64,000 bases of DNA. Origin: Companilactobacillus zhachilii. Its GTDB lineage: Bacteria > Bacillota > Bacilli > Lactobacillales > Lactobacillaceae. Below the pieces are notes generated by a model. It was given only the letters and a program-made list of their open reading frames with translations, ran no database searches and was not told the origin of the DNA. Location of the stretch: assembly GCF_003606365.2 (NCBI RefSeq), contig NZ_CP031933.2, positions 868,001 to 932,000 of the forward strand, in the 5' to 3' direction. This document shows positions 1 to 9,376 of the stretch, piece after piece. A program made the translations under genes and the position numbers. How positions within the stretch are numbered: the stretch's first letter is position 1; every line of letters starts with the position of its first letter.

Positions 1-819
1 GCATCCTTATCAGATTTACCAAAGGTAGATTTAGATGTCTTCCAATATCGCTTTAAAACCAATGATGATTTCTTCTCAGGTCATGCGATTGGAAATCTAA
101 TTATTGCTGCTTTAACGGAAATGTCACCTAATATTTTTGACGCCGTACAAGAACTATCTAAAATGATGCAAGTTGATGGTCACGTTTATCCAGCAAGTAA
201 TACGAAGTTAACGTTGCATGCTGAATTTACTGATGGCACAAAATTGGCTGGAGAGCATGAAATTACTCATTCTGGTAAACATGTTAAGCGGGTTTGGGTC
301 ACTGATTCAGACAATCCTGATGAGGAACCAAAGTCGGTTATTTCAGTCATTGCTTCCATTATGCAAGCAGATGTTGTTGTTTTAGGTCCTGGTAGTTTAT
401 TTACCAGCATTTTGCCTAACTTGATGATCAGTGATATCGGTGAGGCAGTTAAACAAACTTCAGCAGAAGTCGTTTATATTTGTAATATCATGACACAGAT
501 CGGTGAAACGGAAGGTTTTACTGATGCTGATCATGTCCGAGTTTTAAATCGTCATTTAGGCGGTAACTTTATTGATACCGTTTTGGTTAATACACGAAAA
601 ATTCCTGAAGGTTATATGGATCATAAAAAATATGATGAATATGTCAATCAGGTCAAGACTGACTTTGTTGGTCTAAGAAATATGGGATGCAAAGTTATTC
701 AAGATGACTTCTTATCACTCCATGATAAAGGTGCATTCCACGATGGAGAAAAGGTTGCTAAGGAAATAATTAATCTTTCCTTACAGTCAGGAAATAGAAA
801 GAATGAGGTGAGACGGTAG
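1..819 (+). CDS. yvcK: YvcK family UDP-sugar-binding regulator (5' truncated)
   Basis: The frame is open from base 1, so the N-terminus lies outside the window; the ATG at 121 is internal. The visible 272 codons cover the C-terminal part of the YvcK/CofD-like fold, including a segment reading [12 protein letters not shown] near residue 28 of the visible part and [18 protein letters not shown] further on, both characteristic of this family. YvcK binds UDP-GlcNAc and is needed for growth on gluconeogenic carbon and for normal cell wall synthesis. Its stop codon overlaps the GTG of whiA, the usual yvcK-whiA operon arrangement in Firmicutes. Identification is secure; only the 5' end is missing. 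Confidence 0.93.
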   Translation, partial: ASLSDLPKVDLDVFQYRFKTNDDFFSGHAIGNLIIAALTEMSPNIFDAVQELSKMMQVDGHVYPASNTKLTLHAEFTDGTKLAGEHEITHSGKHVKRVWVTDSDNPDEEPKSVISVIASIMQADVVVLGPGSLFTSILPNLMISDIGEAVKQTSAEVVYICNIMTQIGETEGFTDADHVRVLNRHLGGNFIDTVLVNTRKIPEGYMDHKKYDEYVNQVKTDFVGLRNMGCKVIQDDFLSLHDKGAFHDGEKVAKEIINLSLQSGNRKNEVRR

Positions 820-1748
820 TGGTTTCTTACGCAAGTGAGGTCAAACAAGAACTCACAAAATTAGTGGTTCATCCTGAGCACGCACGAGTTGAATTATCAG
901 CTTTGTTACGAATGAATGGCTCATTAAGCTTACAAAATCATCACTTCGTCTTAACCGCACAAACTGAGAACGCTGCAATTGCCAGAAGAATTTTTTCTTT
1001 GATCAAGCAAAAGTATGGTATGGAATCAGAATTACTTGTGCGTAAAAAGATGAAATTGAAAAAGAATAATCAATACTTGGTTCGTTTAAAGCATGATACG
1101 AATAAAGTTTTGACTGATTTAGATATTTTGGATGAATCTGGCTTGTCAATCAATACAGATGTACCCGAAGAAGTTTTAAATGAAGATCAACGGATGCGTT
1201 CATATCTGCGTGGAGCCTTTTTGGCTACTGGTAGTGTGAATAATCCGGAAACTTCACGTTACCATTTGGAAATTTATTCATTATACGAAACTCATAATGA
1301 GGGAATCGCTCAGATGATGAACTATTTTCATTTGAATGCCCGGACGACCAAACGTCGTAATGGCTACATTGTCTACTTGAAGGAAGCTGAAAAGATTGCT
1401 GATTTCTTGCAGTTGATTGGCGCTACTAATTCAATGTTGAAATTCGAAGATATCCGCATCGTCCGTGATATGAGAAACTCAGTTAACCGTCTAGTTAATT
1501 GCGAAAATGCTAATATCAATAAGACAGTGGCTGCGGCTGAACGTCAAATTGAAAATATTAAGCATTTGCAAGCAACGGTTGGCTTGGATTCACTTCCTGA
1601 TAAATTACGTGAAATTGCGGTTTTACGTTTGGAAAATCCTGAAGTTTCTTTGAAAGAATTAGGCGATATGGTTCCAAGTGGACCTATTTCTAAGTCTGGA
1701 ATCAATCACCGTTTAAGAAAATTGAATCAATTAGCTGAGGTAGGATAG
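819..1748 (+). CDS. whiA: DNA-binding protein WhiA
   Basis: 309 residues, full family length. The N-terminal half carries the LAGLIDADG-like fold ([11 protein letters not shown] near residue 28, [15 protein letters not shown] near 129). The C-terminus has the conserved helix-turn-helix (about residues 260-305, ending in [14 protein letters not shown]). It starts with GTG whose G is shared with the yvcK stop, so the two genes are translationally coupled. In Firmicutes WhiA influences cell division and chromosome segregation, apparently without acting as a classical regulator. A strong terminator follows at 1795, closing the operon. Confidence 0.95.
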   Translation: MVSYASEVKQELTKLVVHPEHARVELSALLRMNGSLSLQNHHFVLTAQTENAAIARRIFSLIKQKYGMESELLVRKKMKLKKNNQYLVRLKHDTNKVLTDLDILDESGLSINTDVPEEVLNEDQRMRSYLRGAFLATGSVNNPETSRYHLEIYSLYETHNEGIAQMMNYFHLNARTTKRRNGYIVYLKEAEKIADFLQLIGATNSMLKFEDIRIVRDMRNSVNRLVNCENANINKTVAAAERQIENIKHLQATVGLDSLPDKLREIAVLRLENPEVSLKELGDMVPSGPISKSGINHRLRKLNQLAEVG

Positions 1749-1794
1749 TATCTCGGGCGCTGATAAAACATGTTCAGCTTTCGAGCATTAAGGC

Positions 1795-1842
1795 AAAAGG
1801 CACCAGTAATCCGATTTTGGATTGCTGGTGCCTTTTGTTTTA
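1795..1842 (+). terminator. Rho-independent terminator of yvcK-whiA
   Basis: A long, nearly perfect stem (AAAAGGCACCAGTAATCC against its complement) with a loop of about five bases, followed by TTTTGTTTT. It sits 47 bases after the whiA stop. The A-rich left arm means it could also stop leftward transcription from the gene that ends at 1881. Confidence 0.9.
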
Positions 1843-1880
1843 AGTGGAAAAAGCTATGTTTTGTCCCAAACTCTTTTTTA

Positions 1881-3602
1881 CTATTGTCTAAAGTTTTGAA
1901 TTTTTGGTATTGATAACATAATTATTAATATTCCAAATAAAATAAATGAGAACCAAATTAATGGCCGATAAAGTGTCGGTTGAATCTGGGTAATATGATA
2001 ATCAACTTTTTTATAGTTATCTTGGTTTGTTAGTGTAATAAAACCAGTTTCATCAATTTTAAAGGGAACTTTTTTACCATTGATTAAAACTTGATAATTT
2101 AAAGTTCGATAACCAAAGACTGGCAATTTAATCGTACCTTTAGGTACATTATGAGCGGTCAAAGTTAACGAATTAGCAGTGGCCGTATGTGTTAGTGGAA
2201 TATCTTTCGTTGGTGTCACAGCTAGATGATGAGAAATTAAATAGTTGATCTGTGAATCTAAACTAGCACCATCAGAATCCTTTTGTAATGGAACGGAATT
2301 TGGAGCATAGTCAGGAATAAGTGTCCGCATCAACGTGTCGCTATTGATTCCGGTCGAAGTTAGTTTAGCTGAATCGTTCATTGGAACAATAGTTTTGGAA
2401 TATTCAGTCACGATTGGGCTATGTGTCGTTTTATAGAATTGGTCATGGTAGGCCGTGTAGATTGACATTCCATATGATAAAGCAGTCATCGCCACGAAAA
2501 TAAGTCGAGCTTTCTTTTGGTCAAAGTTAATCAAAATCAAAACTAATGGAACCATCCCTAGAAAGGGAGCAAAGCGCCAGTTGGCATATTGGAAGGTGTC
2601 AAGAACGGGCAGTTTACTGAGTAATCCCCAAGGTACTAGGTTAGTGCTAAATAGAATTAAAACTAATTCTACTAAGAACCAAGGTATTAGTTGACGCAGT
2701 TTTTCTTTTTTAATTCCAATTAATACAATTACTAGCAAGATAATTGAAGCTACAGAAATAGTTGATTTAGCATTCCAACTGGTTGTCATAAATAAGGTCC
2801 AGATTGATTCACTGATAACATGTCCTTTGCCAAATGGAGCTAATAATCCGGTCTTAGAAATACGGAGAACACGATAAATTATCGGTAGACATAAGGCAAC
2901 TGTTAATAAAGCGGCAATCGCCAAGTTAATCCAAGCCAAATAATTTTTCTTAAGAATAGTTTCAATGATTAAAAAGATACCAACGATAATAGTAATGGTA
3001 ACAGCGCTCAATAGATGAGAATTGATAACAATTGTCATTAATAAAGCAGTTTTGATAATTAATGGTGGATCAATCTTAGTGCTTTCAACAGCATCCTTGA
3101 GTGTGAAGAGTAGTGGAAAAGCAAAAATCATTACAATGGCAGTTCCTGTCTGCATCTCATTGGTTAAGTCTTTCAAAGCAGAACCTGATAGGGCAAAGAT
3201 TGAAGCTGCCAAAACGGCGTTACGTGAATCGAAACGCTTATTCAATGATAAAAATGAGACGATAAAAGTCAAAGCGTAAATTAAAACTTTAATAGCAATT
3301 TGTTGATGAATCGGGGTTAAGAAGTTGGTGATCCAAACAAAAGGCCAGAGTGTAAAGTCAGGGTACATGCCATTGACAGCTTGTCCCGTGTTGAAAAAGG
3401 TATTGAAGTTAACCCAACTAGGTAAAGTGTGTTGTTGAAAAGCTAGGCGAATTTCATAGATTCGTTGTGAATGGAAATAAGTATCATACATTGAGACCAT
3501 GTAGTTGAAATGAAATTGCCAGAGTGTCCAAATTAGTAAGGTAATGAAAAATAATAATGCAATTAAAATTGTTTGCAGAGCGGGTTTATTCTTTAAATTC
3601 AA
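1881..3602 (-). CDS. Polytopic membrane protein, GT-C glycosyltransferase-like
   Basis: 573 residues with about a dozen hydrophobic segments and a C-terminal extracytoplasmic stretch (about residues 400-540) before a final membrane helix. The N-terminal part, with FNYMVSMYDTYFHSQRIYEI in the first external loop, resembles large GT-C-like or PTPS-related membrane proteins of lactobacilli (PF10131 type) that act on cell-surface polysaccharides; this is recognition, not proof, and no substrate can be given. The start is TTG at 3602, chosen because an AGGAGGG site lies just upstream on the minus strand. A structured repeat element occupies its upstream region (3631-3809). Confidence 0.7.
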   Translation of the reverse strand: MNLKNKPALQTILIALLFFITLLIWTLWQFHFNYMVSMYDTYFHSQRIYEIRLAFQQHTLPSWVNFNTFFNTGQAVNGMYPDFTLWPFVWITNFLTPIHQQIAIKVLIYALTFIVSFLSLNKRFDSRNAVLAASIFALSGSALKDLTNEMQTGTAIVMIFAFPLLFTLKDAVESTKIDPPLIIKTALLMTIVINSHLLSAVTITIIVGIFLIIETILKKNYLAWINLAIAALLTVALCLPIIYRVLRISKTGLLAPFGKGHVISESIWTLFMTTSWNAKSTISVASIILLVIVLIGIKKEKLRQLIPWFLVELVLILFSTNLVPWGLLSKLPVLDTFQYANWRFAPFLGMVPLVLILINFDQKKARLIFVAMTALSYGMSIYTAYHDQFYKTTHSPIVTEYSKTIVPMNDSAKLTSTGINSDTLMRTLIPDYAPNSVPLQKDSDGASLDSQINYLISHHLAVTPTKDIPLTHTATANSLTLTAHNVPKGTIKLPVFGYRTLNYQVLINGKKVPFKIDETGFITLTNQDNYKKVDYHITQIQPTLYRPLIWFSFILFGILIIMLSIPKIQNFRQ

Positions 3603-3630
3603 AATGCCCTCCTATGAGTATGTGGTCAAA

Positions 3631-3809
3631 TATGCCGTTTCCAGGAGCAAGAAATTTAGGTTGCTATGGGGACCGACTGGAGCCAAGGTCTCCAGTCTCG
3701 ATTTTGAACCTCGCAAAAGCCGCGAGTTTCAAAACTCGTCCCGTGGGGTAAGAGCTAAAGCTCTAACGCCACCTTCACAGCGACCTAAATTTCTTGCTCC
3801 TTCCAACTA
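3631..3809 (+). repeat. Structured intergenic repeat, copy 1
   Basis: About 180 bases, more G+C-rich than the surroundings, bounded by TATGCCGTTTCCAG and CTTCCAACTA. A 22-bp outer stem (GGAGCAAGAAATTTAGGT arm, with one G-T pair) encloses a GGGAC/GTCCC stem and three hairpins: GACTGGAG with loop CCAAGGT, TTTTGAA-CTCGC, and a GTGG-AGAGCT hairpin. Four other copies in the window keep this fold with different stem sequences. It lies upstream of the leftward gene at 1881-3602. Any ORF read through it is an artefact of its open hairpins. Confidence 0.85.
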
Positions 3810-3989
3810 ATTTTTTAATAAGTAGTTGGGTTATTGAATTGTATTTTCATCGTTAAATAATAAGATTAAAAATTCACTAGCATCATGCTTAATCCAAAGA
3901 CTAATTATACTTCATTTTAAGAATACAAAAAAAAGTATCTTTTCAATTTTAGGAAAGATACGTTTTTACTATCTGGAAACTAGAAACTT

Positions 3990-5381
3990 TTACGCTGCCT
4001 TTTTATTATTCTTAATCAACAAAGCAAAGATGAATCCGAGAATTGCCATGCCGAAGAAGAAGGCAAAGACTTTTTGATAGCCAATTAAACCGGTATTGGC
4101 AGGTAGGTGATGATTTTGATTGGTTGTGACTAGAATCAAGGTTGCCAAACTGACACCTAAAGATCCGAGTAATTGACGAACGGTTGTAATGATAGCTGTT
4201 CCGTGCGGTAATAGTTCTTCCGACAATGAATTGCCACCTAAGGTTGTAGCTGGCATCATAACGAAGGCATTTCCACCTTCAATTAATGTTGCAATTACAA
4301 TCATTGGCCAAATGGTTAACTTTGTATGAATGACGAACAACAAGAACCACCCGACGACAATCATTGACATACCAGTAATCAAGGTTGATTTGAAGCCAAT
4401 ACGATCAGCTAATTTACCAGTTAATGGATTAAGAATACTGAGGACAATGGCTGGTGGAACTAGTGCTAATCCAGACATTAAAACTGAGGTGTGTAAAATA
4501 TTTTGGTAATAAAGTGGATAAATAATTGTTATGACAATTAACGAAATATATGAGAATCCGGTTAGTAGGACGGCTAAATCGAAGTTGAAGTTTTTCATAA
4601 CTTTCAAATCGAGTAAGGGTTCTTTTTTGGTTAATTGACGATGAATAAATAAAGTCGTTAAAAGTAAACTGATTACCAATAGGATAATTAAATTGGTGCT
4701 GAAACTTTTAGTTGCTCCTGCTTGATTAACTACATAAAGTAAACCAATCACACCAAGTAGATAGACAGTTGAAAGTAAATCTAAGGTTGCTTTGTGACGT
4801 GGCATAACGTCTTTGATATTGAATAGACCACTAATAAAAATAACAACCATAATCAATAGAAAAATGACAAATAGTCCTTGCCATTGTAAAAAGTTTAAAA
4901 CAATCCCAGAAATGATGGGACCACTAGCTAGAGCCGATCCCATGACTAGACCAGCATATCCCATCGTGGCACCACGGTTATTTTCTGGTGTGATGGACAT
5001 TAATACGGATTGAAACGATGGAAATAAAACCCCGACACCGATAGCTTCTAAAGCTCGACCTAGCATGGCGATTGGAAAGTTTGGTGCAATGATGATAACA
5101 AAAGTACCAATGGCAAAAATTGCTACGACACTTAAAAAGATTTTCTTAAACGAAAAATTGTTTAATAGCCAAGGACTGATTGGCATCATGATACACATAA
5201 TCAACATAAAGCCAGTTGTTAACCATTGAATCGTTGGTGCAGTCACGCCGAAGAATTTCATTAATGTTGGATAAGCCGTTGAAAGAGAAGATTGGCTGAT
5301 CGACATTGTGAAGGTTCCGGACAACAAAGTTATAATGAATAACTTGCGTGCTAGGCTATTTTTAATTTCACCCTTGTTCAT
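3990..5381 (-). CDS. MFS multidrug exporter, EmrB/QacA (DHA2) type
   Basis: 463 residues, with hydrophobic segments throughout, as expected for a 14-helix DHA2 exporter. Diagnostic features are the N-terminal membrane helix ending ISQSSLSTAYPTL, the motif-C-like segment GYAGLVMGSALASGPIISG near residue 150, and LGRALEAIGVGVLFP near residue 110. Such proteins use the proton gradient to expel drugs or toxic metabolites. ATG start with AGAAGGGG upstream. A perfect palindrome at 5436-5473 sits in its upstream region and may be a regulator site or a terminator. Substrate unknown. Confidence 0.88.
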   Translation of the reverse strand: MNKGEIKNSLARKLFIITLLSGTFTMSISQSSLSTAYPTLMKFFGVTAPTIQWLTTGFMLIMCIMMPISPWLLNNFSFKKIFLSVVAIFAIGTFVIIIAPNFPIAMLGRALEAIGVGVLFPSFQSVLMSITPENNRGATMGYAGLVMGSALASGPIISGIVLNFLQWQGLFVIFLLIMVVIFISGLFNIKDVMPRHKATLDLLSTVYLLGVIGLLYVVNQAGATKSFSTNLIILLVISLLLTTLFIHRQLTKKEPLLDLKVMKNFNFDLAVLLTGFSYISLIVITIIYPLYYQNILHTSVLMSGLALVPPAIVLSILNPLTGKLADRIGFKSTLITGMSMIVVGWFLLFVIHTKLTIWPMIVIATLIEGGNAFVMMPATTLGGNSLSEELLPHGTAIITTVRQLLGSLGVSLATLILVTTNQNHHLPANTGLIGYQKVFAFFFGMAILGFIFALLIKNNKKAA

Positions 5382-5435
5382 AAAATACCCCTTCTTTTGT
5401 TTAATCTAATAACAATTTAAGGATAGCCTAAAATA

Positions 5436-5473
5436 AAAATACTGTCCAATCGATTGATTGGACAGTATTTGAT
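5436..5473 (-). terminator. Perfect palindrome: leftward terminator or operator upstream of the MFS gene
   Basis: AAATACTGTCCAATC and its exact inverted copy are separated by four bases. On the minus strand the hairpin is followed by TTTTTATTTT, which fits termination of leftward transcription from the MarR gene. The same arm contains TTGGAC, which could be the -35 of an MFS promoter with TATCCT about 18 bases on, so an operator role cannot be excluded. Confidence 0.55.
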
Positions 5474-5604
5474 TATTTACTCGGAGTATTAAATTCAAGA
5501 TTCTTCCCAGTGCAGGGACTTTGCATGATTTGTATAGTTTTAGGTAAATAGTTGGAATCATTTGGCTCCTTGAATAGACATTATGTACTTGTGGTGCTAA
5601 CGTC

Positions 5605-5946
5605 TGTCTTCAAATTATTCTGATACGGATAAATTTTTTAAAAGCATGGTTATTTCAGAATCCTATTGAGATGGTAATAAAATCTATGAAAAGTATTTTA
5701 GGTATCAAGTTATTTTTGAGCTCCTAAAGAACTAGTCGGAAGATTCGGACAGTGGTTACTGGCAGTGAAAGTGGTGTTAGGACGACCGCTTTTGTCGTTC
5801 TTACAGCACCGGGCGTGTTTAAGACTTGCCGAACTTGCAAGGCTTAAACCGAGGTCCGAGACCTTGGCTCGGGCCGTTCCGCACTGCCAGTGACCACTGT
5901 CCGAGTCTGGAGACGGCATATCCATAATATGAATAATTTGAAGACA
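5605..5946. repeat. 16-bp inverted repeats flanking structured element copy 2
   Basis: TGTCTTCAAATTATTC at 5605-5620 recurs exactly in inverted orientation at 5931-5946, bracketing the structured element at 5731-5920. The whole 5401-5960 stretch has no supportable gene: it holds the palindrome at 5436, about 260 bases without recognisable signal, this inverted pair and the element. Whether the repeats are termini of a larger miniature element or a leftover of an inversion cannot be told from one copy. Confidence 0.5.
5731..5920 (-). repeat. Structured intergenic repeat, copy 2
   Basis: Inverted orientation: ends CTGGAGACGGCATA on the right and ACTAGTCGGAAG on the left. The most diverged copy: the outer stem is built on CGGACAGTGGT/ACCACTGTCCG, unlike any other copy, yet remains paired. 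The GAG-CCAAGGT-CTC hairpin and the GTGGTGTTAGGA hairpin are both kept. It lies between the 3' end of the MarR gene and the upstream region of the MFS gene. Confidence 0.8.
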
Positions 5947-5960
5947 TATCCTAGTAAATT

Positions 5961-6473
5961 TTATAGAAACCAATCACGGATACCATCTTTAATCATCTGT
6001 TTGGATTTACTGAAAATATTTTGATGGTCGGCATTATCAATTTCTGCATACAGGTGAGTATTTATTTTGGTTAAAATGTTAGCAAATTGATCAAGTTCTT
6101 CGTCAGTTAGAGCGTTTAAAAATTCTGGTACAGCAGATTCCATAGTGGTGGTTTGCCGACCCAAATCAGTTATCCGAATAATAGTCATTCTGCGGTCGGT
6201 CGTGGATTTTTCCTTTGTGACCAGTCCTTTTTTGACCAATTTATTAACGAATTCAGCAGTCGATTGGGCAGTTAAATCCAGCCGAGTGGCTAATTCCTTT
6301 TGTGATAGACCGTCAGTTTGTGATAAGGCCAGTAAAATCTTTCCTTGGCCTTGAAACATAAATTTTCCCTCTTCGTCGGAGTTTCTGTGTGTGACTTTGT
6401 CAGCAACGTGACGGACCATACCGAATTCTATCAGCTTACCAGCAGCGTTTTTTTGTTTTAGTAGATTAGGCAT
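5961..6473 (-). CDS. MarR family transcriptional regulator
   Basis: 170 residues with the MarR winged-helix arrangement: dimer helices at both ends, recognition region LSQKELATRLDLTAQSTAEF and wing LVTKEKSTTDRRMTIIRIT. An in-frame ATG further upstream has no ribosome site; the start at 6473 is preceded by GGAGGT at good spacing. It is divergent from a DrrAB-like ABC exporter, and the 147 bases between hold two palindromes and one half-site sharing CAGGT, so it most likely represses itself and the exporter until a toxic ligand binds. Ligand unknown. Confidence 0.9.
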   Translation of the reverse strand: MPNLLKQKNAAGKLIEFGMVRHVADKVTHRNSDEEGKFMFQGQGKILLALSQTDGLSQKELATRLDLTAQSTAEFVNKLVKKGLVTKEKSTTDRRMTIIRITDLGRQTTTMESAVPEFLNALTDEELDQFANILTKINTHLYAEIDNADHQNIFSKSKQMIKDGIRDWFL

Positions 6474-6515
6474 TTGTTTACCTCCGAAATTAATTATACA
6501 GCATAAAAAGAAAAT

Positions 6516-6591
6516 ATTCAGGTAACCTGAATAAAATGCTTGCATTTTTAATCAGGTACCCTTACAATTAATTTTAATCAGGTGACCTGAT
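6516..6591. promoter_or_regulatory. Probable MarR operators (two palindromes and a half-site)
   Basis: ATTCAGGTAACCTGAAT at 6516-6532 and ATCAGGTGACCTGAT at 6577-6591 are palindromes with the same core TCAGGTNACCTGA. A half-site ATCAGGTACC lies at 6551-6560. All are between the divergent MarR and ABC exporter genes, which is where an autoregulatory MarR protein would bind. Confidence 0.8.
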
Positions 6592-6620
6592 GAAATATAA
6601 AAATAACGAGGCATTGAATA

Positions 6621-7556
6621 ATGACAGTAAATAATGCGATAGAAGTTAGCCATTTAACAAAAAAATTTAACGATAAAATAGCAGTCAATGATATTTCTTT
6701 TGATGTAAAACAGGGAGAGGTATTTGGACTTTTGGGGCCAAACGGTGCCGGGAAAACCACTACCTTGAGAATGATAACGACCTTATTGAAATCTAGTAGC
6801 GGTACTGTAAAGATTTTTGGTCACGATACGGCCAGTGAAGGGAAGTTAGCTAGATCGATGTTTGGATTGACAGGTCAATATGCGTCAGTTGATGAAGATA
6901 TTTCTGCTAGAGAAAATTTAATGATTTTTTCACGCTTAAATGGTCTTTCACGAATGGAATCAAAAAAGCGTACTGAAGAACTATTAGAGGAATTTTCGTT
7001 AGTTAATTCGGCTGACAAGTCATTGAAAGATTTTTCTGGTGGGATGCGTCGGAGATTGGATTTAGCAGTCAGTTTAATCACACGTCCAGCCTTAATCTTT
7101 CTAGATGAACCAACGACGGGACTAGATCCTCGTACAAGAACCCAGATGTGGGACACGATTAGGAATTTGGTTAAGCAAGGGTCAACGATAGTTCTGACAA
7201 CACAGTATCTTGATGAGGCAGATCAATTGGCGGATAGAGTTGCAGTCATTGATCATGGCAAGTTGGTGAAAATTGGAACACCGCAAGAGCTTAAACAGCA
7301 AATTGGTGGAACTGATTTGAGCTTTACGGTTCGAGATAAGAGTCAAGTTAATTCAGCCACAAGATTAGTGGAAGATAAATTAAAAACAGCTAGTCGCCTT
7401 ACAGGTCAGCGTTTGAGCACTAATTTATCGGACATTGGGCAATTAGCAACATTATTAACAGCTTTTCAACAAAATAAAATTTCAATCAGTGATTTAACTG
7501 TTCAAGAACCATCATTAGATGATGTATTTATGAATCTAACAGTTGGCAAAAATTAG
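6621..7556 (+). CDS. ABC transporter ATP-binding protein, DrrA type
   Basis: 311 residues. Walker A GPNGAGKTT at about 39-47, signature FSGGMRRRLDLA near 139, Walker B LIFLDEPTTGLD near 158, and the drug-exporter C-terminal extension ending in QEPSLDDVFMNLT. This is the ATPase of an ABC-2 exporter of the daunorubicin-resistance type. The permease gene follows after 18 bases, so the two form an operon, probably controlled by the divergent MarR regulator through the palindromes upstream. Confidence 0.93.
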   Translation: MTVNNAIEVSHLTKKFNDKIAVNDISFDVKQGEVFGLLGPNGAGKTTTLRMITTLLKSSSGTVKIFGHDTASEGKLARSMFGLTGQYASVDEDISARENLMIFSRLNGLSRMESKKRTEELLEEFSLVNSADKSLKDFSGGMRRRLDLAVSLITRPALIFLDEPTTGLDPRTRTQMWDTIRNLVKQGSTIVLTTQYLDEADQLADRVAVIDHGKLVKIGTPQELKQQIGGTDLSFTVRDKSQVNSATRLVEDKLKTASRLTGQRLSTNLSDIGQLATLLTAFQQNKISISDLTVQEPSLDDVFMNLTVGKN

Positions 7557-7574
7557 AAAATAGAGGTCTTTATT

Positions 7575-8348
7575 ATGGATGTACAAACACACCGTGGCAA
7601 TTTAATTATGAATACAGCAACAATGGCATATCGAAACTTATTAAAAACATTTCATAATCCTGACAGAATGATGGACGTTATTGTTCAACCAATCATGTTT
7701 ATGTTGATGTTTGGCTATTTATTTGGGGGTGCGATTGCGGGTAACGTACAAAACTATTTGCCTACAATTGTTCCAGGGATTTTGATTCAAACAATGCTTT
7801 CGGCATCTTCAGGTTCAGGATCACAAATCAGAGAGGATTTAGATTCTGGGGTATATGACCGTTTCAAATCATTACCAATGGCTCACATTGCACCTTTAGC
7901 CGGTCAATTATTTGCCGATATTCTTAGATTATCGATTGCTACTATAACTTCATTAACAACCGGTTATATTATGGGATGGCGACCAGCAGCCGGTTTCGGT
8001 GGAATTGTAGTTAGTGGCTTGCTTGCAATCTTTATTGGTTGGGCTATGTCCTGGATCTTTGCTCTACTGGGAATGCTTGCTAAGAGTGCCACAACTGTTG
8101 AGAGCTTCTCGTTAATGATTATGTTGACATTGTCATTTTTATCAAATGCATTCATTCCGATTCATACTTTGTCAAAAACTATGCAAATGATTGCTTATAT
8201 GAATCCAATTACTTATGTAATTATTGCCATTAGACAAATTTTAGCAACAGGGCGTTGGACTAATGAAGCTTTCTTGGTCTTGATTTTTGGAATTATGATT
8301 GTATTTGTCTTTGCTCCTTTGACTGTTTGTGCTTACAACCGTAATTAA
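7575..8348 (+). CDS. ABC-2 type permease, DrrB type
   Basis: 257 residues with six hydrophobic segments typical of ABC2_membrane permeases, and the family segment GSGSQIREDLDSGVYDRFKSLP in the first cytoplasmic loop. It forms the membrane channel for the ATPase encoded just upstream. ATG at 7575 with AGAGG upstream; a later ATG at 7608 lacks a better site. No terminator is obvious directly after the stop: a structured repeat begins two bases later. Confidence 0.9.
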   Translation: MDVQTHRGNLIMNTATMAYRNLLKTFHNPDRMMDVIVQPIMFMLMFGYLFGGAIAGNVQNYLPTIVPGILIQTMLSASSGSGSQIREDLDSGVYDRFKSLPMAHIAPLAGQLFADILRLSIATITSLTTGYIMGWRPAAGFGGIVVSGLLAIFIGWAMSWIFALLGMLAKSATTVESFSLMIMLTLSFLSNAFIPIHTLSKTMQMIAYMNPITYVIIAIRQILATGRWTNEAFLVLIFGIMIVFVFAPLTVCAYNRN

Positions 8349-8350
8349 AG

Positions 8351-8536
8351 GATGCCGCCTCCAGAAACCAGAAAATTAGGTCACTATGGGGACCGATTGG
8401 AGCCAAAGAGCGGTCTCCAATCTCGATTTTGACCTTCGCAAAGTACGCGAATTTCAAAACTCGTCCCGTGGTGTAAGGGATAAATCCCTAACGCCACATT
8501 CACAGCGACCTAATTTTCTGGTTTCTTCCGGCTAGT
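8351..8536 (+). repeat. Structured intergenic repeat, copy 3
   Basis: Begins GATGCCGCCTCCAG and ends CTTCCGGCTAG. Outer stem GAAACCAGAAAATTAGGT pairs with its complement at the right end; inner hairpins are GATTGGAG/CTCCAATC with an enlarged loop (CAAAGAGCGG region), a TTCGC/GCGAA hairpin, and AGGGAT/ATCCCT. Compared with copy 1, many stem bases change on both sides together. It starts two bases after the ABC permease stop. Confidence 0.85.
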
Positions 8537-8635
8537 TTATTCTCTGCTTTGAATATAAATAAATTGGAGTATTACATTGTGGTTTTGATTACTTTCGTGT
8601 CAATAATTATTAGAGCACCAACACTTAAAAATAAA

Positions 8636-8684
8636 AGCATCTGTAAGAAACTATTTGTTAGTGGGTTACAGATGCTTTTTTTGC
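8636..8684 (+). terminator. Rho-independent terminator
   Basis: AGCATCTGTAA and TTACAGATGCT form an 11-bp stem followed by seven Ts. It is the first clear terminator downstream of the ABC exporter operon and its trailing structured repeat. A short ORF reading through this stretch is not considered real. Confidence 0.85.
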
Positions 8685-8690
8685 AACAAA

Positions 8691-8728
8691 AAAACATGAT
8701 GCTGATTTTTATCAGAATCATGTTTTTA
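8691..8728 (-). terminator. Terminator of clpP (bidirectional)
   Basis: AAAACATGAT-CTGAT pairs with ATCAG-ATCATGTTTT. On the minus strand it is followed by a run of Ts, 40 bases after the clpP stop; the T-run on the plus side makes it bidirectional. Confidence 0.85.
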
Positions 8729-8767
8729 GTATAGGTAGGAATAAAACGAAATTTATAAACTCGCTTT

Positions 8768-9355
8768 TTACTTACCAGCTTTGTTTGTCATAATATCATC
8801 GATCAAACCATAATCTTTAGCTTCTTGGGCTGTCATGTAGTTATCACGATCAGTATCCTTTTGAAGTTTTTCAAATGATTGGCCAGAGTTATCAGCCAAC
8901 ATGTGGTTTAATCTCTTTCTTGTCTTCAAAATTTCTTGAGCAGCAATTTCAATTTCTGTCTGTTGACCTTGTGCGCCACCTAATGGTTGGTGAATAAGAA
9001 CAGTTGAATTTGGAAGTGCAAAACGTTTGCCCTTTGTACCTGATGACAAGATAACTGATCCCATTGATGCAGCCAATCCTGTAGCGATAGTTTGAACATC
9101 AGATTTGACAAAGTTCATTGTATCAACAATAGCTAATCCGTCAGTAACAGAACCACCGGGTGAGTTGATGTACATTGAAATATCCTTGTCAGAATCTTGA
9201 GCATCTAGGAATAGTAATTCGGCAATGACTGTATTAGCCATTTGACTGTTAACCTCACCAGATAACATGATGATTCTATCTTTTAATAATCTTGAGTAAA
9301 TATCATAGGCACGTTCGCCACGTGAACTTTGTTCAATAACTGTAGGAACTAACAT
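8768..9355 (-). CDS. clpP: ATP-dependent Clp protease proteolytic subunit
   Basis: 195 residues, full length. Catalytic triad Ser97 (in GLAASMGS), His122 (in LIHQPLGG) and Asp171 (in DTDRDN) are all visible. ClpP forms the tetradecameric chamber that degrades proteins fed by ClpX, ClpC or ClpE in the cytoplasm. ATG start with GAGGC upstream on the minus strand. A near-perfect CIRCE element lies directly upstream, so expression should respond to HrcA. A terminator follows the stop. Confidence 0.97.
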   Translation of the reverse strand: MLVPTVIEQSSRGERAYDIYSRLLKDRIIMLSGEVNSQMANTVIAELLFLDAQDSDKDISMYINSPGGSVTDGLAIVDTMNFVKSDVQTIATGLAASMGSVILSSGTKGKRFALPNSTVLIHQPLGGAQGQQTEIEIAAQEILKTRKRLNHMLADNSGQSFEKLQKDTDRDNYMTAQEAKDYGLIDDIMTNKAGK

Positions 9356-9376
9356 TGAAATGCCTCCTGTTTTTAA

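Noticed and set aside
3544..3810. ORFs of 64 and 88 codons reading through structured repeat copy 1
   Set aside because: They follow the stems of the repeat, have no ribosome site, and equivalent frames in other copies are not conserved.
5710..5973. 87-codon leftward ORF over structured repeat copy 2
   Set aside because: It is the repeat itself; no start context and no similarity to a protein.
8549..8734. 61-codon ORF between ABC permease and clpP
   Set aside because: It runs through two terminator hairpins; no ribosome site.
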